A stretch of DNA of 64,000 nt from Streptomyces sp. CB01635 (GTDB lineage Bacteria; Actinomycetota; Actinomycetes; Streptomycetales; Streptomycetaceae), in NCBI RefSeq assembly GCF_002803065.1, contig NZ_NNBL01000029.1:1-64000 (forward strand), in the 5' to 3' direction. Each line of letters begins with the position of its first letter. Within the stretch, counting starts at the first letter, position 1. Of this stretch, positions 47,837-56,057 are shown in pieces. A program made the position numbers and the translations under genes. The notes beneath the pieces were generated by a model. It worked only from the letters and a program-made list of their open reading frames with translations, was not told where the DNA came from and searched no databases.

Positions 47837-48826
47837 TCACAGGGTCGCCGTCGTGCCCTCCCCCGCCCCGCTTCCCGCGAGCCACTGGTCCCAGCTCAGG
47901 TTGAACGCCGCGTAGCCGTTGTCGGCCGGAGCCTTGGCGCGCGGCGAGCCAGTGATCGTGACCGGGTCGCCCTGCTTGACCTGGCCGTAGAACCACTTGG
48001 CGTCGGACAGCGACAGATGGACGCAGCCGTGCGAGCCACGGGCCGAGCCGCTGCCCGGGTTCGGGTCACCGGTCGAGTAGTGGACGTACGTGCCGGACTG
48101 GGTGAGGTGGACGTCCCAGGGCAGCGTCAGGTCGTAGTAGTTGGCGCTGCCCTTGTCGCAGCTGATGCCGACGCTGCAGGAGGTCATGTGGACCTTCTCC
48201 TGCTTGTCGATGACGGCCATCGTGCCGTTCCAGGTGGGGTACTCGGCGCTGCCCGCGTTGATCGACAGCGTCCGCACGGCCTGGCCGTTCTTGGTGACCT
48301 TCATGGTGTGACCGGTGACGGAGACGTCGGCCCGGACGTCGTCGCCGACCGTGAAGGAGTGCGTGTAACCGTGCACCCCGTAGCGGCCGTTGCCGTTGCT
48401 GACGCCCTTCATGTCGGCGTCGACCTTCACCTTCGTACCGGAGGGCCAGTACGTCTTGGGGCGCCAGTCGGCGCGCTTGTCTCCGAACCAGTGCCAGGCG
48501 CCGGCCACCGGCTGCGACGTGCTGACCTTCATGTGCTTCTCGACGGAGGCGCGCGCCTTGGCGGCCACGGGGTTGGTGAAGACCACCGAAATCGGCATCG
48601 CCACACCGACCTTGGCGTCGCTCAGCGGAGTGATCGTCTCCAGGAGCATCGGCGGACCCTTGGGCTTCGCCGGTGAGGGCTTGGCGCTCGCGCTCGGCTT
48701 CCTCGCCGCCTTCCCGTCGTTCCCGCCCGATGCCTTGTCGTCACTGCCGCCGCCGCAGGCGCTCGCGCCCACCAGCACCGCGACCGTCACGAGCGCGATC
48801 CTTATTCCGTCCTTGCGCCGTCCCAC
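47837..48826 (-). CDS. L,D-transpeptidase lipoprotein (Ig-like plus YkuD)
   Basis: 329 aa from the GTG at 48826 (GGAG 6 nt upstream); a GTG at 48850 adds eight residues. The lipobox VGASAC follows a short signal peptide. One or two Ig-like domains (about 60-170) precede the YkuD domain with HYSTGDPNPG and the catalytic Cys in GSHGCVHLS near 280. The enzyme makes 3-3 crosslinks in peptidoglycan. The C-terminal PADNGYAAFNLSWDQW resembles the end of the second L,D-transpeptidase at the right edge of the window. It is divergent from a GH25-like gene. Confidence 0.92.
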   Translation of the reverse strand: MGRRKDGIRIALVTVAVLVGASACGGGSDDKASGGNDGKAARKPSASAKPSPAKPKGPPMLLETITPLSDAKVGVAMPISVVFTNPVAAKARASVEKHMKVSTSQPVAGAWHWFGDKRADWRPKTYWPSGTKVKVDADMKGVSNGNGRYGVHGYTHSFTVGDDVRADVSVTGHTMKVTKNGQAVRTLSINAGSAEYPTWNGTMAVIDKQEKVHMTSCSVGISCDKGSANYYDLTLPWDVHLTQSGTYVHYSTGDPNPGSGSARGSHGCVHLSLSDAKWFYGQVKQGDPVTITGSPRAKAPADNGYAAFNLSWDQWLAGSGAGEGTTATL

Positions 48827-48874
48827 GACCTGCTCCACTCTCCGATTCACCCCATGCCCCCCAACGGGCCCAAC

Positions 48875-48891
48875 TCACTGTCAGACAGTGA
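48875..48891. promoter_or_regulatory. 17-bp perfect palindrome between two wall-enzyme genes
   Basis: TCACTGTC at 48875-48882 and GACAGTGA at 48884-48891 are exact inverted repeats around one base. It is 49 bp from the L,D-transpeptidase start and 179 bp from the GH25-like start. Position and symmetry fit an operator, with the L,D-transpeptidase the likelier target. Confidence 0.5.
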
Positions 48892-49069
48892 CAGAGCTCC
48901 GGCAGTTGCAGGGACCCATGTAAAGCGTGTTCCAAGACTGCGGCCACCGAAACGTCCTGGCAGCGCCACCTGCACAGGCGGATCAACGTGCGGAAAGAGG
49001 TACCCCCACGGGATCGGATCGGGGACGATGGATTCTCGACCTCGTCGCCCCACCGACCAGGAGGCCAGC

Positions 49070-49621
49070 ATGCTGCGTGGCATCGACGTCAGCTCGTACC
49101 AGTCCACGTTCGACACGGAAGGCCTGTCGTTCGTCTTCATCAAAGCCACGGAGGGGCGCTCGTACGTGAATCCACGGCTCACCGCCCAGACGAAGCTGGC
49201 CCGTGACGGCGGCTGCGTCGTCGGCTTCTACCACTTCCTGTGGCCGGGCAACCTCACGGCGCAGGCCGAGTACTTCGTCAGCAAGGCCCCCGAGAAGGCG
49301 GGCGACGTGCTGGCCGTGGACTGGGAGACGACCGGGGACGGCACCCGCGCGAGCAACTCGGAGAAGGACCGCTTCATCCGCGAGGTGAAGCGCCTGCGCC
49401 CCCATCACCGGGTGGTGCTCTACACGAACCGCGATTTCTGGCTGAATGTGGATACGACGTCCTACGCCGGTGACGGGCTCTGGATCGCCGACTACACGAC
49501 GGCCGGCAAGCCGCGCATCAAGGCGGCCTGGAAGTTTCATCAGTACACGGACCGGCCGCTCGACAAGGACGTCGCGAATTTCACCAGCAAGAGCGCGCTG
49601 CGGGACTGGGCCACCCCGTGA
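49070..49621 (+). CDS. GH25-like glycoside hydrolase (lysozyme fold), no signal peptide
   Basis: 183 aa from the ATG at 49070, with GGAGG 6 nt upstream. GIDVSSYQ, FVFIKATEG, GFYHFLWPG and the acidic DWE in AVDWETTG near residue 85 are GH25 marks, with WIADYT and FHQYTD near the end. It would cut muramic acid linkages. There is no export signal, so it may be released by lysis or another route, or act as a binding protein. It converges on the oxidoreductase gene. Confidence 0.88.
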   Translation: MLRGIDVSSYQSTFDTEGLSFVFIKATEGRSYVNPRLTAQTKLARDGGCVVGFYHFLWPGNLTAQAEYFVSKAPEKAGDVLAVDWETTGDGTRASNSEKDRFIREVKRLRPHHRVVLYTNRDFWLNVDTTSYAGDGLWIADYTTAGKPRIKAAWKFHQYTDRPLDKDVANFTSKSALRDWATP

Positions 49622-49642
49622 CGCGCCCCCGCACCCGGTGAC

Positions 49643-50302
49643 TCAGGCGCGCCACTCCGCCGTGCGTTCCGGGGACGCCTCGGCCAGGGCCTTGCGGACC
49701 GTGTCCGTGTCCGCCGCGAGGCCGTAGACGGGGGTGCCGGGCTGCTGGCGCCAGGACTCGTCGAGGCTGCCCGTGTCCACGGAGTCGAAGCCGATCCCGT
49801 CGAGCAGGCCGCGTACGACCGTCTTGGCCGCCTCGTCGTCGCCGGCGACGGGCAGGGCGATGCGCTCGGGGTCGCCCTTGGGGCGCGGCTTGTCGAGGAG
49901 TTCATGGGCGTAGGTGCCGTTGAAGACCTTGACGACGGGGTGGCCGATCTGGAGCTCGGTCCAGCGGCTCTCGGGCATGCCCTCCTCGATGGCGGCGATA
50001 CGGCCGTCGCGCTGCTGCGGGTAGTAGTTGCCGGTGTCGATGACGGTGACGCCTTCCGGCGCGTCGTCGAGGAGGTCGTCGGGCAGGCCGGGGACGGCCT
50101 TCATGGGGACGGTCACCACGACGACGTCGGCGCCGCGAGCGGCCTCTGCGACGGTCACCGGCGTGGCACCGGTCTCCTCGGCGAGGTCGCGCAGGGTCTC
50201 GGGGCCGCGCGAGTTGGCCACGGACACGTCGTGGCCGGCCGCGGTGAATCGGCGGGTGAGATTGCCACCGATGTTGCCGGCGCCGATGATGCCGATCTTC
50301 AT
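49643..50302 (-). CDS. NADPH-dependent F420 reductase-like oxidoreductase
   Basis: 219 aa from the ATG at 50302. The Rossmann motif GIIGAGNIGGNLTRRF is at the N-terminus, followed by VANSRGPETL, an NADP-type second strand. VVVVTVPMKAV and VIDTGNYYP complete the fold, and the C-terminal half is helical (VVKVFNGTYAHELL). This is the F420H2:NADP oxidoreductase / CoA-independent NADP-binding family. Which cofactor partner it uses is not certain. Confidence 0.85.
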   Translation of the reverse strand: MKIGIIGAGNIGGNLTRRFTAAGHDVSVANSRGPETLRDLAEETGATPVTVAEAARGADVVVVTVPMKAVPGLPDDLLDDAPEGVTVIDTGNYYPQQRDGRIAAIEEGMPESRWTELQIGHPVVKVFNGTYAHELLDKPRPKGDPERIALPVAGDDEAAKTVVRGLLDGIGFDSVDTGSLDESWRQQPGTPVYGLAADTDTVRKALAEASPERTAEWRA

Positions 50303-50420
50303 GTCGAGCCCTTCCGGAGGAGCGTGCGGTACGCGCGTGGTCACGTACCTCCTGGTCGGCTGCCAGGCTATGCGCGAGTGCCCTACGAACGGGTTCGCAC
50401 ACGCCCTGCGCGCACACCCC

Positions 50421-51122
50421 CTAGTCCGTGCGCGCCAGCTTCCCCCGCATCACGGCCAGTTCCTCCCGCGCCTCGCGTTCCGCGGCGTCCTCGTCGCCCG
50501 ACGCGACGGCGTCCACGAGCGCGGTGTGCGCCGCGTCGCCGTGGCCGGCCTCGGCGGCGCGGACGTCGACGAGGTCGAGCAGGTCGATGAGGCCCTGGCG
50601 CAGGGCGGGCGCGAACTCGGCGAAGAGGTCGGTGAGTACGGGGTTGTGGGCGGCGGCCACGACCGCCGCGTGGAGCGCGATGTCGGCGTCCACGAACGCG
50701 GCGCCGCCCTCCTCCGCCGTCGCTCTGCGCGCGTCGAGGGCGGCGCGCATCGTCGTGACGTCCTCGGGGGTGCGGCGGCGTGCGGCGAGGCGTGCGGCCT
50801 GGACCTCCATCAGGACGCGGACCTCGTAGACGTCGGCGACGGCCGCTGCGCGCAGCCGCGCGGGCCAGTCGTCGACGGGCCGGTCGGCGGTGACGAAGAC
50901 ACCGGCTCCCTGCCGGGCCCGGACGAGTCCGGCGCCGGCGAGGGCGCGCAGGGCCTCGCGGACGGTGGAGCGGCCGACGCCGAGTTCCTTGGCGAGGGTC
51001 GTCTCGCCGGGCAGCTTGGTGCCGACCGGCCAGTGCCCCGACGCGATCTGCTCTCGAAGCCGCTCGGCGGCCTGTTCGACCAGAGGGCTGGGACGGAGCG
51101 CGCCGAGCGCCACGGGAATCAC
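50421..51122 (-). CDS. GntR/FadR family transcriptional regulator
   Basis: About 233 aa from the GTG at 51122; in-frame codons run upstream through a repeat to 51191. The winged HTH at about 12-75 has LREQIASG, KLPGETTLAKELGVGRSTVREALRAL and VRARQGAGVFV. The helical FCD domain follows with DADIALHAAVVAAAHN, whose Asp/His residues normally bind metal. The regulated genes are unknown; leuA, divergent, is a possible target. The start abuts five tandem 13-bp repeats. Confidence 0.9.
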   Translation of the reverse strand: MIPVALGALRPSPLVEQAAERLREQIASGHWPVGTKLPGETTLAKELGVGRSTVREALRALAGAGLVRARQGAGVFVTADRPVDDWPARLRAAAVADVYEVRVLMEVQAARLAARRRTPEDVTTMRAALDARRATAEEGGAAFVDADIALHAAVVAAAHNPVLTDLFAEFAPALRQGLIDLLDLVDVRAAEAGHGDAAHTALVDAVASGDEDAAEREAREELAVMRGKLARTD

Positions 51123-51131
51123 CTTCTCTTC

Positions 51132-51196
51132 TTGAACACCGCTGTCGAACACGGCTGTTGAACACCGCTGTCGAACACCTCTGTTGAACACGGCTG
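51132..51196 (-). repeat. Five tandem 13-bp repeats at the start of a FadR-type gene
   Basis: Units ttgaacaccgctg, tcgaacacggctg, ttgaacaccgctg, tcgaacacctctg and ttgaacacggctg run end to end from 51132. The first base pair alternates TT and TC. They begin 10 bp before the regulator's GTG, where an operator or 5' leader would be. 13 is not a multiple of 3, so copy changes would shift any upstream reading frame. Confidence 0.9.
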
Positions 51197-51277
51197 CTCG
51201 TCTTGTCGTCCTGACCAGCGCGTGAACGCGGAGACTTTATCCCCCGGCCGACGCGACCTCCCCTTTCCGCAATCCAC

Positions 51278-51307
51278 TTGTCTGAGGACCTGAGCTGTGA
51301 CTAGCCT
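51278..51307 (+). promoter_or_regulatory. Probable leuA promoter
   Basis: TTGTCT at 51278-51283 and TAGCCT at 51302-51307 are separated by 18 bp. The leader-peptide GTG lies 7 nt after the -10, so transcription should start at or next to it, giving a leaderless leader peptide. Confidence 0.6.
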
Positions 51308-51314
51308 ACTGCTC

Positions 51315-51362
51315 GTGATCTTCCGCGGTCTCCTTCTCCTCGGCTGCCGCGGCGGGGCCTGA
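51315..51362 (+). CDS. leuL: leuA leader peptide (attenuator), four consecutive Leu codons
   Basis: GTG-initiated 15-residue frame reading M-I-F-R-G-L-L-L-L-G-C-R-G-G-A, then TGA. The four Leu codons are CTC CTT CTC CTC. No ribosome-binding site is visible and a -10 sits 7 nt upstream. It is followed by competing stems and leuA at 51435. Leader peptides of this kind are known for branched-chain amino acid genes in Streptomyces; stalling at Leu codons when leucine is low would favour expression. Confidence 0.8.
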   Translation: MIFRGLLLLGCRGGA

Positions 51363-51403
51363 CGCGACCGGCACCCCGCCGCGGGATGCCGTGCTGCCGG
51401 TCG
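51347..51403 (+). promoter_or_regulatory. leuA attenuator: mutually exclusive stems
   Basis: Stem A pairs CCGCGGCGGGG at 51347-51357 with CCCCGCCGCGG at 51374-51384. Stem B pairs CGACCGGCA at 51365-51373 with TGCCGGTCG at 51395-51403. The two interleave and cannot form together in a simple fold. Stem A overlaps the end of the leader peptide frame, so a stalled ribosome would expose it and displace the terminator-like stem B. Confidence 0.7.
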
Positions 51404-51434
51404 TCGTCCGACCGAGCCGAAGGACACGTCACCC

Positions 51435-53159
51435 ATGACCACCGCCTACGACTGGAACCCGCAGCAGCCGGGCCCCATGCCGTACCACCGCTACCGCCCC
51501 CACCACGACCGCGTCGACGTCCCCGTGCGGGAGCGGAGCTGGCCGGGCGCCCGGATCGAGCGGGCGCCCCTGTGGGTCCCCGTCGACCTGCGCGACGGCA
51601 ACCAGGCGCTCGCCGAACCGATGGACACCGGCCGCAAGCGCCGCTTCTTCGACCTGCTCGTGCGCACCGGGTTCAAGGAGATCGAGGTCGGCTACCCCTC
51701 GGCGAGCCGCACCGACTTCGACTTCGTACGCCACCTGGTGACGTCGGGGGCCGTCCCTGACGACGTCACGCCCGTCGTCTTCACGCCCGCGCGGCGCGAT
51801 CTGATCGAGCGCACCTTCGCGTCGATCGAGGGCCTGCCGCGCGCGGTCGTCCATCTGTACATCCCGACCTCCCGCGTCTGGCGCGACGTCGTGCTCGGCC
51901 GCGACCGCCCGCAGGTGTGGGAGACCGTGCGGGACGCCGCGGCGCACATGGCGCGCCTCGCGGACGCCCGGCCCGGCGCGCACATCCGCTTCCAGTTCGC
52001 ACCGGAGACCTTCAACGTCACCGAGCCGGACTTCGTCCTGGAGATCTGCGACGGCCTGACCGAGCTGTGGGACGCGAGCCCCGACCGGCCGGTCACGCAC
52101 AATCTCCCGGCGACGGTCGAGATCGCGACACCGAACGTGTACGCCGACCAGATCGAGTACACGCACAAGAACCTGTCCCGCCGGGACTCGGTGATCCTGT
52201 CCGTGCATCCGCACAACGACCGCGGCACGGGCGTCGCCTGCGCGGAGCTCGCGGTCCTCGCGGGCGCCCAGCGCGTCGAGGGCTGCCTCTTCGGCAACGG
52301 CGAGCGCACGGGCAACGTCGACCTGGTCACCCTGGCCATGAACCTGTACGCACAGGGCGTCGACCCGATGGTCGACTTCTCCGACATCGACGCCGTACGG
52401 GAGGTGGTCGAGCACTGCAACCGGCTGCCCGTGCACCCCCGCCACCCCTACGGCGGCGACCTCGTCTACACGGCGTTCTCCGGGACGCACCAGGACGCGA
52501 TCAGCAAGGGCCTCGCGCATCACGCGGCGTCGGCCGCCGCGGCCGGGGTCCCGGCTCAGGAGGCCCGCTGGGACGTGCCGTACCTGCCGATCGACCCGGC
52601 GGACGTGGGCCGCAGCTACGAGGCCGTGATCCGCGTCAACTCGCAGTCGGGCAAGGGCGGGATGGCGTATCTGCTCGCCACGCACCACGGCGTCGACCTG
52701 CCGGCGCGCATGCGGCCCGAGTACGCGCGTGTGGTCCAGGAGGCCACCGACGACAGCGGGCACGAGGCGACCCCGAAGGACCTGTACGAGCTGTTCCGCT
52801 CGACGTACCTGGAGCCGGGGCGCGGCGCCGGGCACCTGTCCCTGACGGCATGGTCCACGGACGGCGACGGGCAGGCGCACCGGTTCGTGTGCACCCTCCA
52901 AGTGGGCGACCGCACGGGCGACTTCGAGGGGCGGGGCGGCGGGACCCTGTCCGCGTTCGTGGACGCGCTCGCCGCGGCCGGGGTCGGCGTCGACATCGTC
53001 GACTTCACCGAGGACGCTCACGGCGCGGAGGCGACGGCGTACGCGCAGTGCCGGGTCGACGGCGTGACGGCGTGGGGCGCGGGCCGTGACCCCTCGCCGC
53101 TGGTGGCGTCGGTCCAGGCGGTCCTGGCGGCGGTGAACCGGGCGGTGGCGGTCCGGTAG
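51435..53159 (+). CDS. leuA: 2-isopropylmalate synthase
   Basis: A 574-aa enzyme of the long actinobacterial type. It condenses 2-oxoisovalerate with acetyl-CoA, the first committed step to leucine. VPVDLRDGNQALAEPM near residue 50, FKEIEVGYPSAS, and the metal-binding HPHNDRGTGVA near 255 are present. The C-terminal regulatory domain, about 430-574, includes GGGTLSAFVDAL and binds leucine in the family. Expression should be set by the leader peptide upstream plus feedback on this domain. Confidence 0.97.
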   Translation: MTTAYDWNPQQPGPMPYHRYRPHHDRVDVPVRERSWPGARIERAPLWVPVDLRDGNQALAEPMDTGRKRRFFDLLVRTGFKEIEVGYPSASRTDFDFVRHLVTSGAVPDDVTPVVFTPARRDLIERTFASIEGLPRAVVHLYIPTSRVWRDVVLGRDRPQVWETVRDAAAHMARLADARPGAHIRFQFAPETFNVTEPDFVLEICDGLTELWDASPDRPVTHNLPATVEIATPNVYADQIEYTHKNLSRRDSVILSVHPHNDRGTGVACAELAVLAGAQRVEGCLFGNGERTGNVDLVTLAMNLYAQGVDPMVDFSDIDAVREVVEHCNRLPVHPRHPYGGDLVYTAFSGTHQDAISKGLAHHAASAAAAGVPAQEARWDVPYLPIDPADVGRSYEAVIRVNSQSGKGGMAYLLATHHGVDLPARMRPEYARVVQEATDDSGHEATPKDLYELFRSTYLEPGRGAGHLSLTAWSTDGDGQAHRFVCTLQVGDRTGDFEGRGGGTLSAFVDALAAAGVGVDIVDFTEDAHGAEATAYAQCRVDGVTAWGAGRDPSPLVASVQAVLAAVNRAVAVR

Positions 53160-53169
53160 GAAAGGAGGA

Positions 53170-53198
53170 GGCGCCCACCGGGACTTCCGGTGGGCGCC
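53170..53198. terminator. Bidirectional terminator between leuA and the M4 protease
   Basis: GGCGCCCACCGG at 53170-53181 pairs perfectly with CCGGTGGGCGCC at 53187-53198 around GACTT. It lies 10 bp after the leuA stop and 22 bp after the protease stop, which converge. Confidence 0.85.
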
Positions 53199-53220
53199 CC
53201 TCGAGGACGGTCGGGCCGGG

Positions 53221-55923
53221 CTACTCGCAGGTACCCGCGAACGTCTTCCTGGTCACGACGTCGGTCGCCGCGGCGCTCGTGTCCAGCCACGCGATCCGCT
53301 GGCCGTCACCGAGGGACGGGGCCAGCTGTGTACCGGAGGAGCAGGAGATCCGGCCGTACGCGGCGGTGCCGGCCAGCACGTCCGCGGTCGGCGCCACCTG
53401 CGCCTTCCAGGGGCCCGTCCAGCCGCCGAGGCCGGCCCAGGCGTCCGACGAGGAGTAGACGAAGTAGTCGTCGGTGACCGAGAACTGGCCGAAGTACAGC
53501 TGAGACGGCGCCTTCAGCCGCTTCGACTGTGCCAGGTCGGAGACCGGGGCGGCCTCGACGGCGTTGGTCGTGACCAGGAACGACGTCGTGGTGCGGTAGA
53601 AGACGCGGTCCGAGGTCAGCTGGACGTCGGTGACGGCGCCGAACAGCCAGCCGGACATCCGCCGGTTCTGGGTCTTGCCGGTGGCGATGTCGTACACGTA
53701 CAAGTACGTGCCGTCGCCGCCGACCCAGGCGATCGTGCCGTTCTTCATGGCGAGACGGGAGGCCTTGGTGCCGGCCTCGGGCGTCACGTTCACGGTGGTG
53801 CCGTCGGCCTTGCGCAGCATGACGTCCTGCTCGCCGTCGGCGGTGGTGGAGACGTAGGCGAGGGCGCCCTTCTCGGTGACCGGCTCGGTCTCGTCGGCGT
53901 CCGGGGTGTCGACGACCTTCCTGACGGCGCCCTGGCCCTTGTCGCCCGCCTGGTAGATGCCGATGCCATCGGCGGTGATCCGGGTGAAGACGATCCGGTG
54001 CTCGTCGAGCGACGGGTCGAGCAAGTAGGCGTCCTTCTGGGCAAGTTCATGCTTCGCGTGCTTGCCGAAGCGGCCGACCGTGATGCCGAACGCGGCGCTG
54101 CCCCGGTCCCAGGCGATGGCGTCGCCGTGCCCGATGGCGTAGGTGTCGCCGCTGATCTGCGCGGCCTGCTCGTCGATGCCGCCGTAGACCTCGTACGCGG
54201 GCAGCACGTTGCCGGCGATCGTGGTGGCGTCGTGGGTGCCGCCCTTCTGCTCCCAGCCCCGCTCGATGCCGTGGGCGTCGAAGGCCTTGGCGATGGTGGC
54301 GAGGTCGGCCTTGGAGACCTTCAGGGACTTGGCGGCGAGGGTGACCGCGTTGCGCATGTCGGTGAAGCCGGACAGCGGCGTGAGGTAGTTCTGCGCGGAG
54401 CGGTAGACGATGCGGTCCGCGAGTTTCGGGTCGAGGTTCTTGCGGATGTCCCACAGGGCGCCGCCGACGATGGTGGAGTTGTAGTGCACTCCCCCGTTGT
54501 CGATGTCGAGCGGGATCGGCTCGAAGTCCTTCTGGGCGCTGCGGCCGTCGTTCAGATCGCGGAGCGCGCACTCCTCGAGCGGCTTGCTGCCGTTGCAGAG
54601 GTACTCGCCGATGAGACCGGACGTCGGGTCGCTCATCGCGATGCCCTTGTCGGCGGTCTCCATGGCGTTGCCGAAGTAGTCGGATATCGCCTCGTTGAGG
54701 GCGCCCGACTGGTTGAGGTAGACGAGCCCCGCGGAGTGTTCGGTGACGCCGTGCGTCATCTCGTGGCCGACGACGTCGAGGCCCACGGACAGCGGCACGC
54801 CGTTCATGTGGCCGTAGACCATCTTGTCGCCGTCCCAGAACGCGTTGGCGTAGTCCCTTCCGTTGCTGGCGACGTTGACGACGGAGTAGACGCTGCCGCC
54901 CTTGCCGTCGATGCCGTCGCGCCCGATCTCGTCCTTGTAGAACTCGTAGACCTTGGCGGCGTTGAGGTGGGCGTCGACCGCGCCCGACGACGTGTTGGCA
55001 CCGTCGAAGCGGTCGCTGCCGGACTTCACCAGCGGCACGTCGTCGGTGACGGGGCCACCCGCGACGTCCGTGTAGCTCTTGCGCTGCGCGTCATAGGTGC
55101 GGATCTGCCCGCCGGTCCGCGCGTACATGGCACGCGTCGAGTCGACCAGCGTGTACGAGCCGTCGGCCTCCTTGTTGGTGTTCAGCTTCGCCTCGCTGCC
55201 GTCGACGCGTACGCCCGTCCCCTCCGCGGGCGACGCGTCGGCGGCGTCGATGTTGTTGTACGAGAGCGCGATGCCGCCCACGCGCGCGTCGACGTACACC
55301 TCCTGGCGCACGGGGCTGCCGTCGGACCGGGCACCCGTGACGGTGAAGTGCCAGGCCAGCTTGCCGCCGGCGGCGTCGGGCAGGACCGTCAGGCCGTGCT
55401 GGGCGGTCTTCGCGCCCTCGACGCGCGACAGGTCACGGTCGAGCGTGAACATCCGCCGCTCGGCGGCCGCCTGCGACACCGTCGGCGTGGTGGAGACCGT
55501 GAGGTGGGTGTAGAGGGTGCCGGTCGCGGAGCTGACGCGCCGGCCGCCGTCGGCCGCCTCGGTCTGCACCGCGTACTCGGCGCCGAACACCGGTACGCCG
55601 TCGTGCTGCTGGCGGAAGCGGACGGAGGACTGCTTGCCGGACGTGGTGGTCCCGAGCGTCTTCAGGTCGGAGACCGGAATCTTGTACGTGCCCTTGTGGG
55701 CCTTCAGATGGGCGCGGGCGGCCTCGGCGGGCGTGCCCCCGCGCACCTCGCCGTCCAGGCCCTGCGTCATCGCGGGGGCGACCGGCACCGGGTCCGCCGC
55801 CGTGGTGGCCGGGGGCGCGGTGGTGTCGTCGTCCGCCCACGCCGGCGCGGCCAGCAGCGCCGATCCCGTGGCGGCGACGACCACACCGGTCGCCAGCATC
55901 CGCCGGATTCTCGTTCGTCTCAC
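53221..55923 (-). CDS. Secreted M4 (thermolysin-like) metalloprotease with propeptide and beta-propeller-like tail
   Basis: 900 aa from the GTG at 55923, with GGGAGGG just upstream. The signal peptide is at about 1-35, followed by the FTP/PepSY propeptide (to about 210). The peptidase domain has zinc motif VGHEMTHGV near 386 and the third ligand in GALNEAISDYFGNAME. After about 560 a repeated beta-rich tail contains units like DAYLLDPSLDEHRIVFTRI, resembling a TolB-type propeller. This tail makes it much longer than thermolysin. It is probably self-activating and released outside the cell. A LuxR-type regulator lies upstream. Confidence 0.93.
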   Translation of the reverse strand: MRRTRIRRMLATGVVVAATGSALLAAPAWADDDTTAPPATTAADPVPVAPAMTQGLDGEVRGGTPAEAARAHLKAHKGTYKIPVSDLKTLGTTTSGKQSSVRFRQQHDGVPVFGAEYAVQTEAADGGRRVSSATGTLYTHLTVSTTPTVSQAAAERRMFTLDRDLSRVEGAKTAQHGLTVLPDAAGGKLAWHFTVTGARSDGSPVRQEVYVDARVGGIALSYNNIDAADASPAEGTGVRVDGSEAKLNTNKEADGSYTLVDSTRAMYARTGGQIRTYDAQRKSYTDVAGGPVTDDVPLVKSGSDRFDGANTSSGAVDAHLNAAKVYEFYKDEIGRDGIDGKGGSVYSVVNVASNGRDYANAFWDGDKMVYGHMNGVPLSVGLDVVGHEMTHGVTEHSAGLVYLNQSGALNEAISDYFGNAMETADKGIAMSDPTSGLIGEYLCNGSKPLEECALRDLNDGRSAQKDFEPIPLDIDNGGVHYNSTIVGGALWDIRKNLDPKLADRIVYRSAQNYLTPLSGFTDMRNAVTLAAKSLKVSKADLATIAKAFDAHGIERGWEQKGGTHDATTIAGNVLPAYEVYGGIDEQAAQISGDTYAIGHGDAIAWDRGSAAFGITVGRFGKHAKHELAQKDAYLLDPSLDEHRIVFTRITADGIGIYQAGDKGQGAVRKVVDTPDADETEPVTEKGALAYVSTTADGEQDVMLRKADGTTVNVTPEAGTKASRLAMKNGTIAWVGGDGTYLYVYDIATGKTQNRRMSGWLFGAVTDVQLTSDRVFYRTTTSFLVTTNAVEAAPVSDLAQSKRLKAPSQLYFGQFSVTDDYFVYSSSDAWAGLGGWTGPWKAQVAPTADVLAGTAAYGRISCSSGTQLAPSLGDGQRIAWLDTSAAATDVVTRKTFAGTCE

Positions 55924-56057
55924 AGAGCCCTCCCCATCACACACCTGCATGCGGGGCGCGTGCGCTCCGCACGGTTGACGGGGTCGATGCTTCGGTACGG
56001 CGGGTGCCACGAACAGGGGATGGTGCTGGCGTGAACGTGCCGTGGCGCAAATACGCC

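Noticed and set aside
51132..51196. CRISPR-like array
   Set aside because: Repeats are 13 bp with no spacers and no cas genes nearby.
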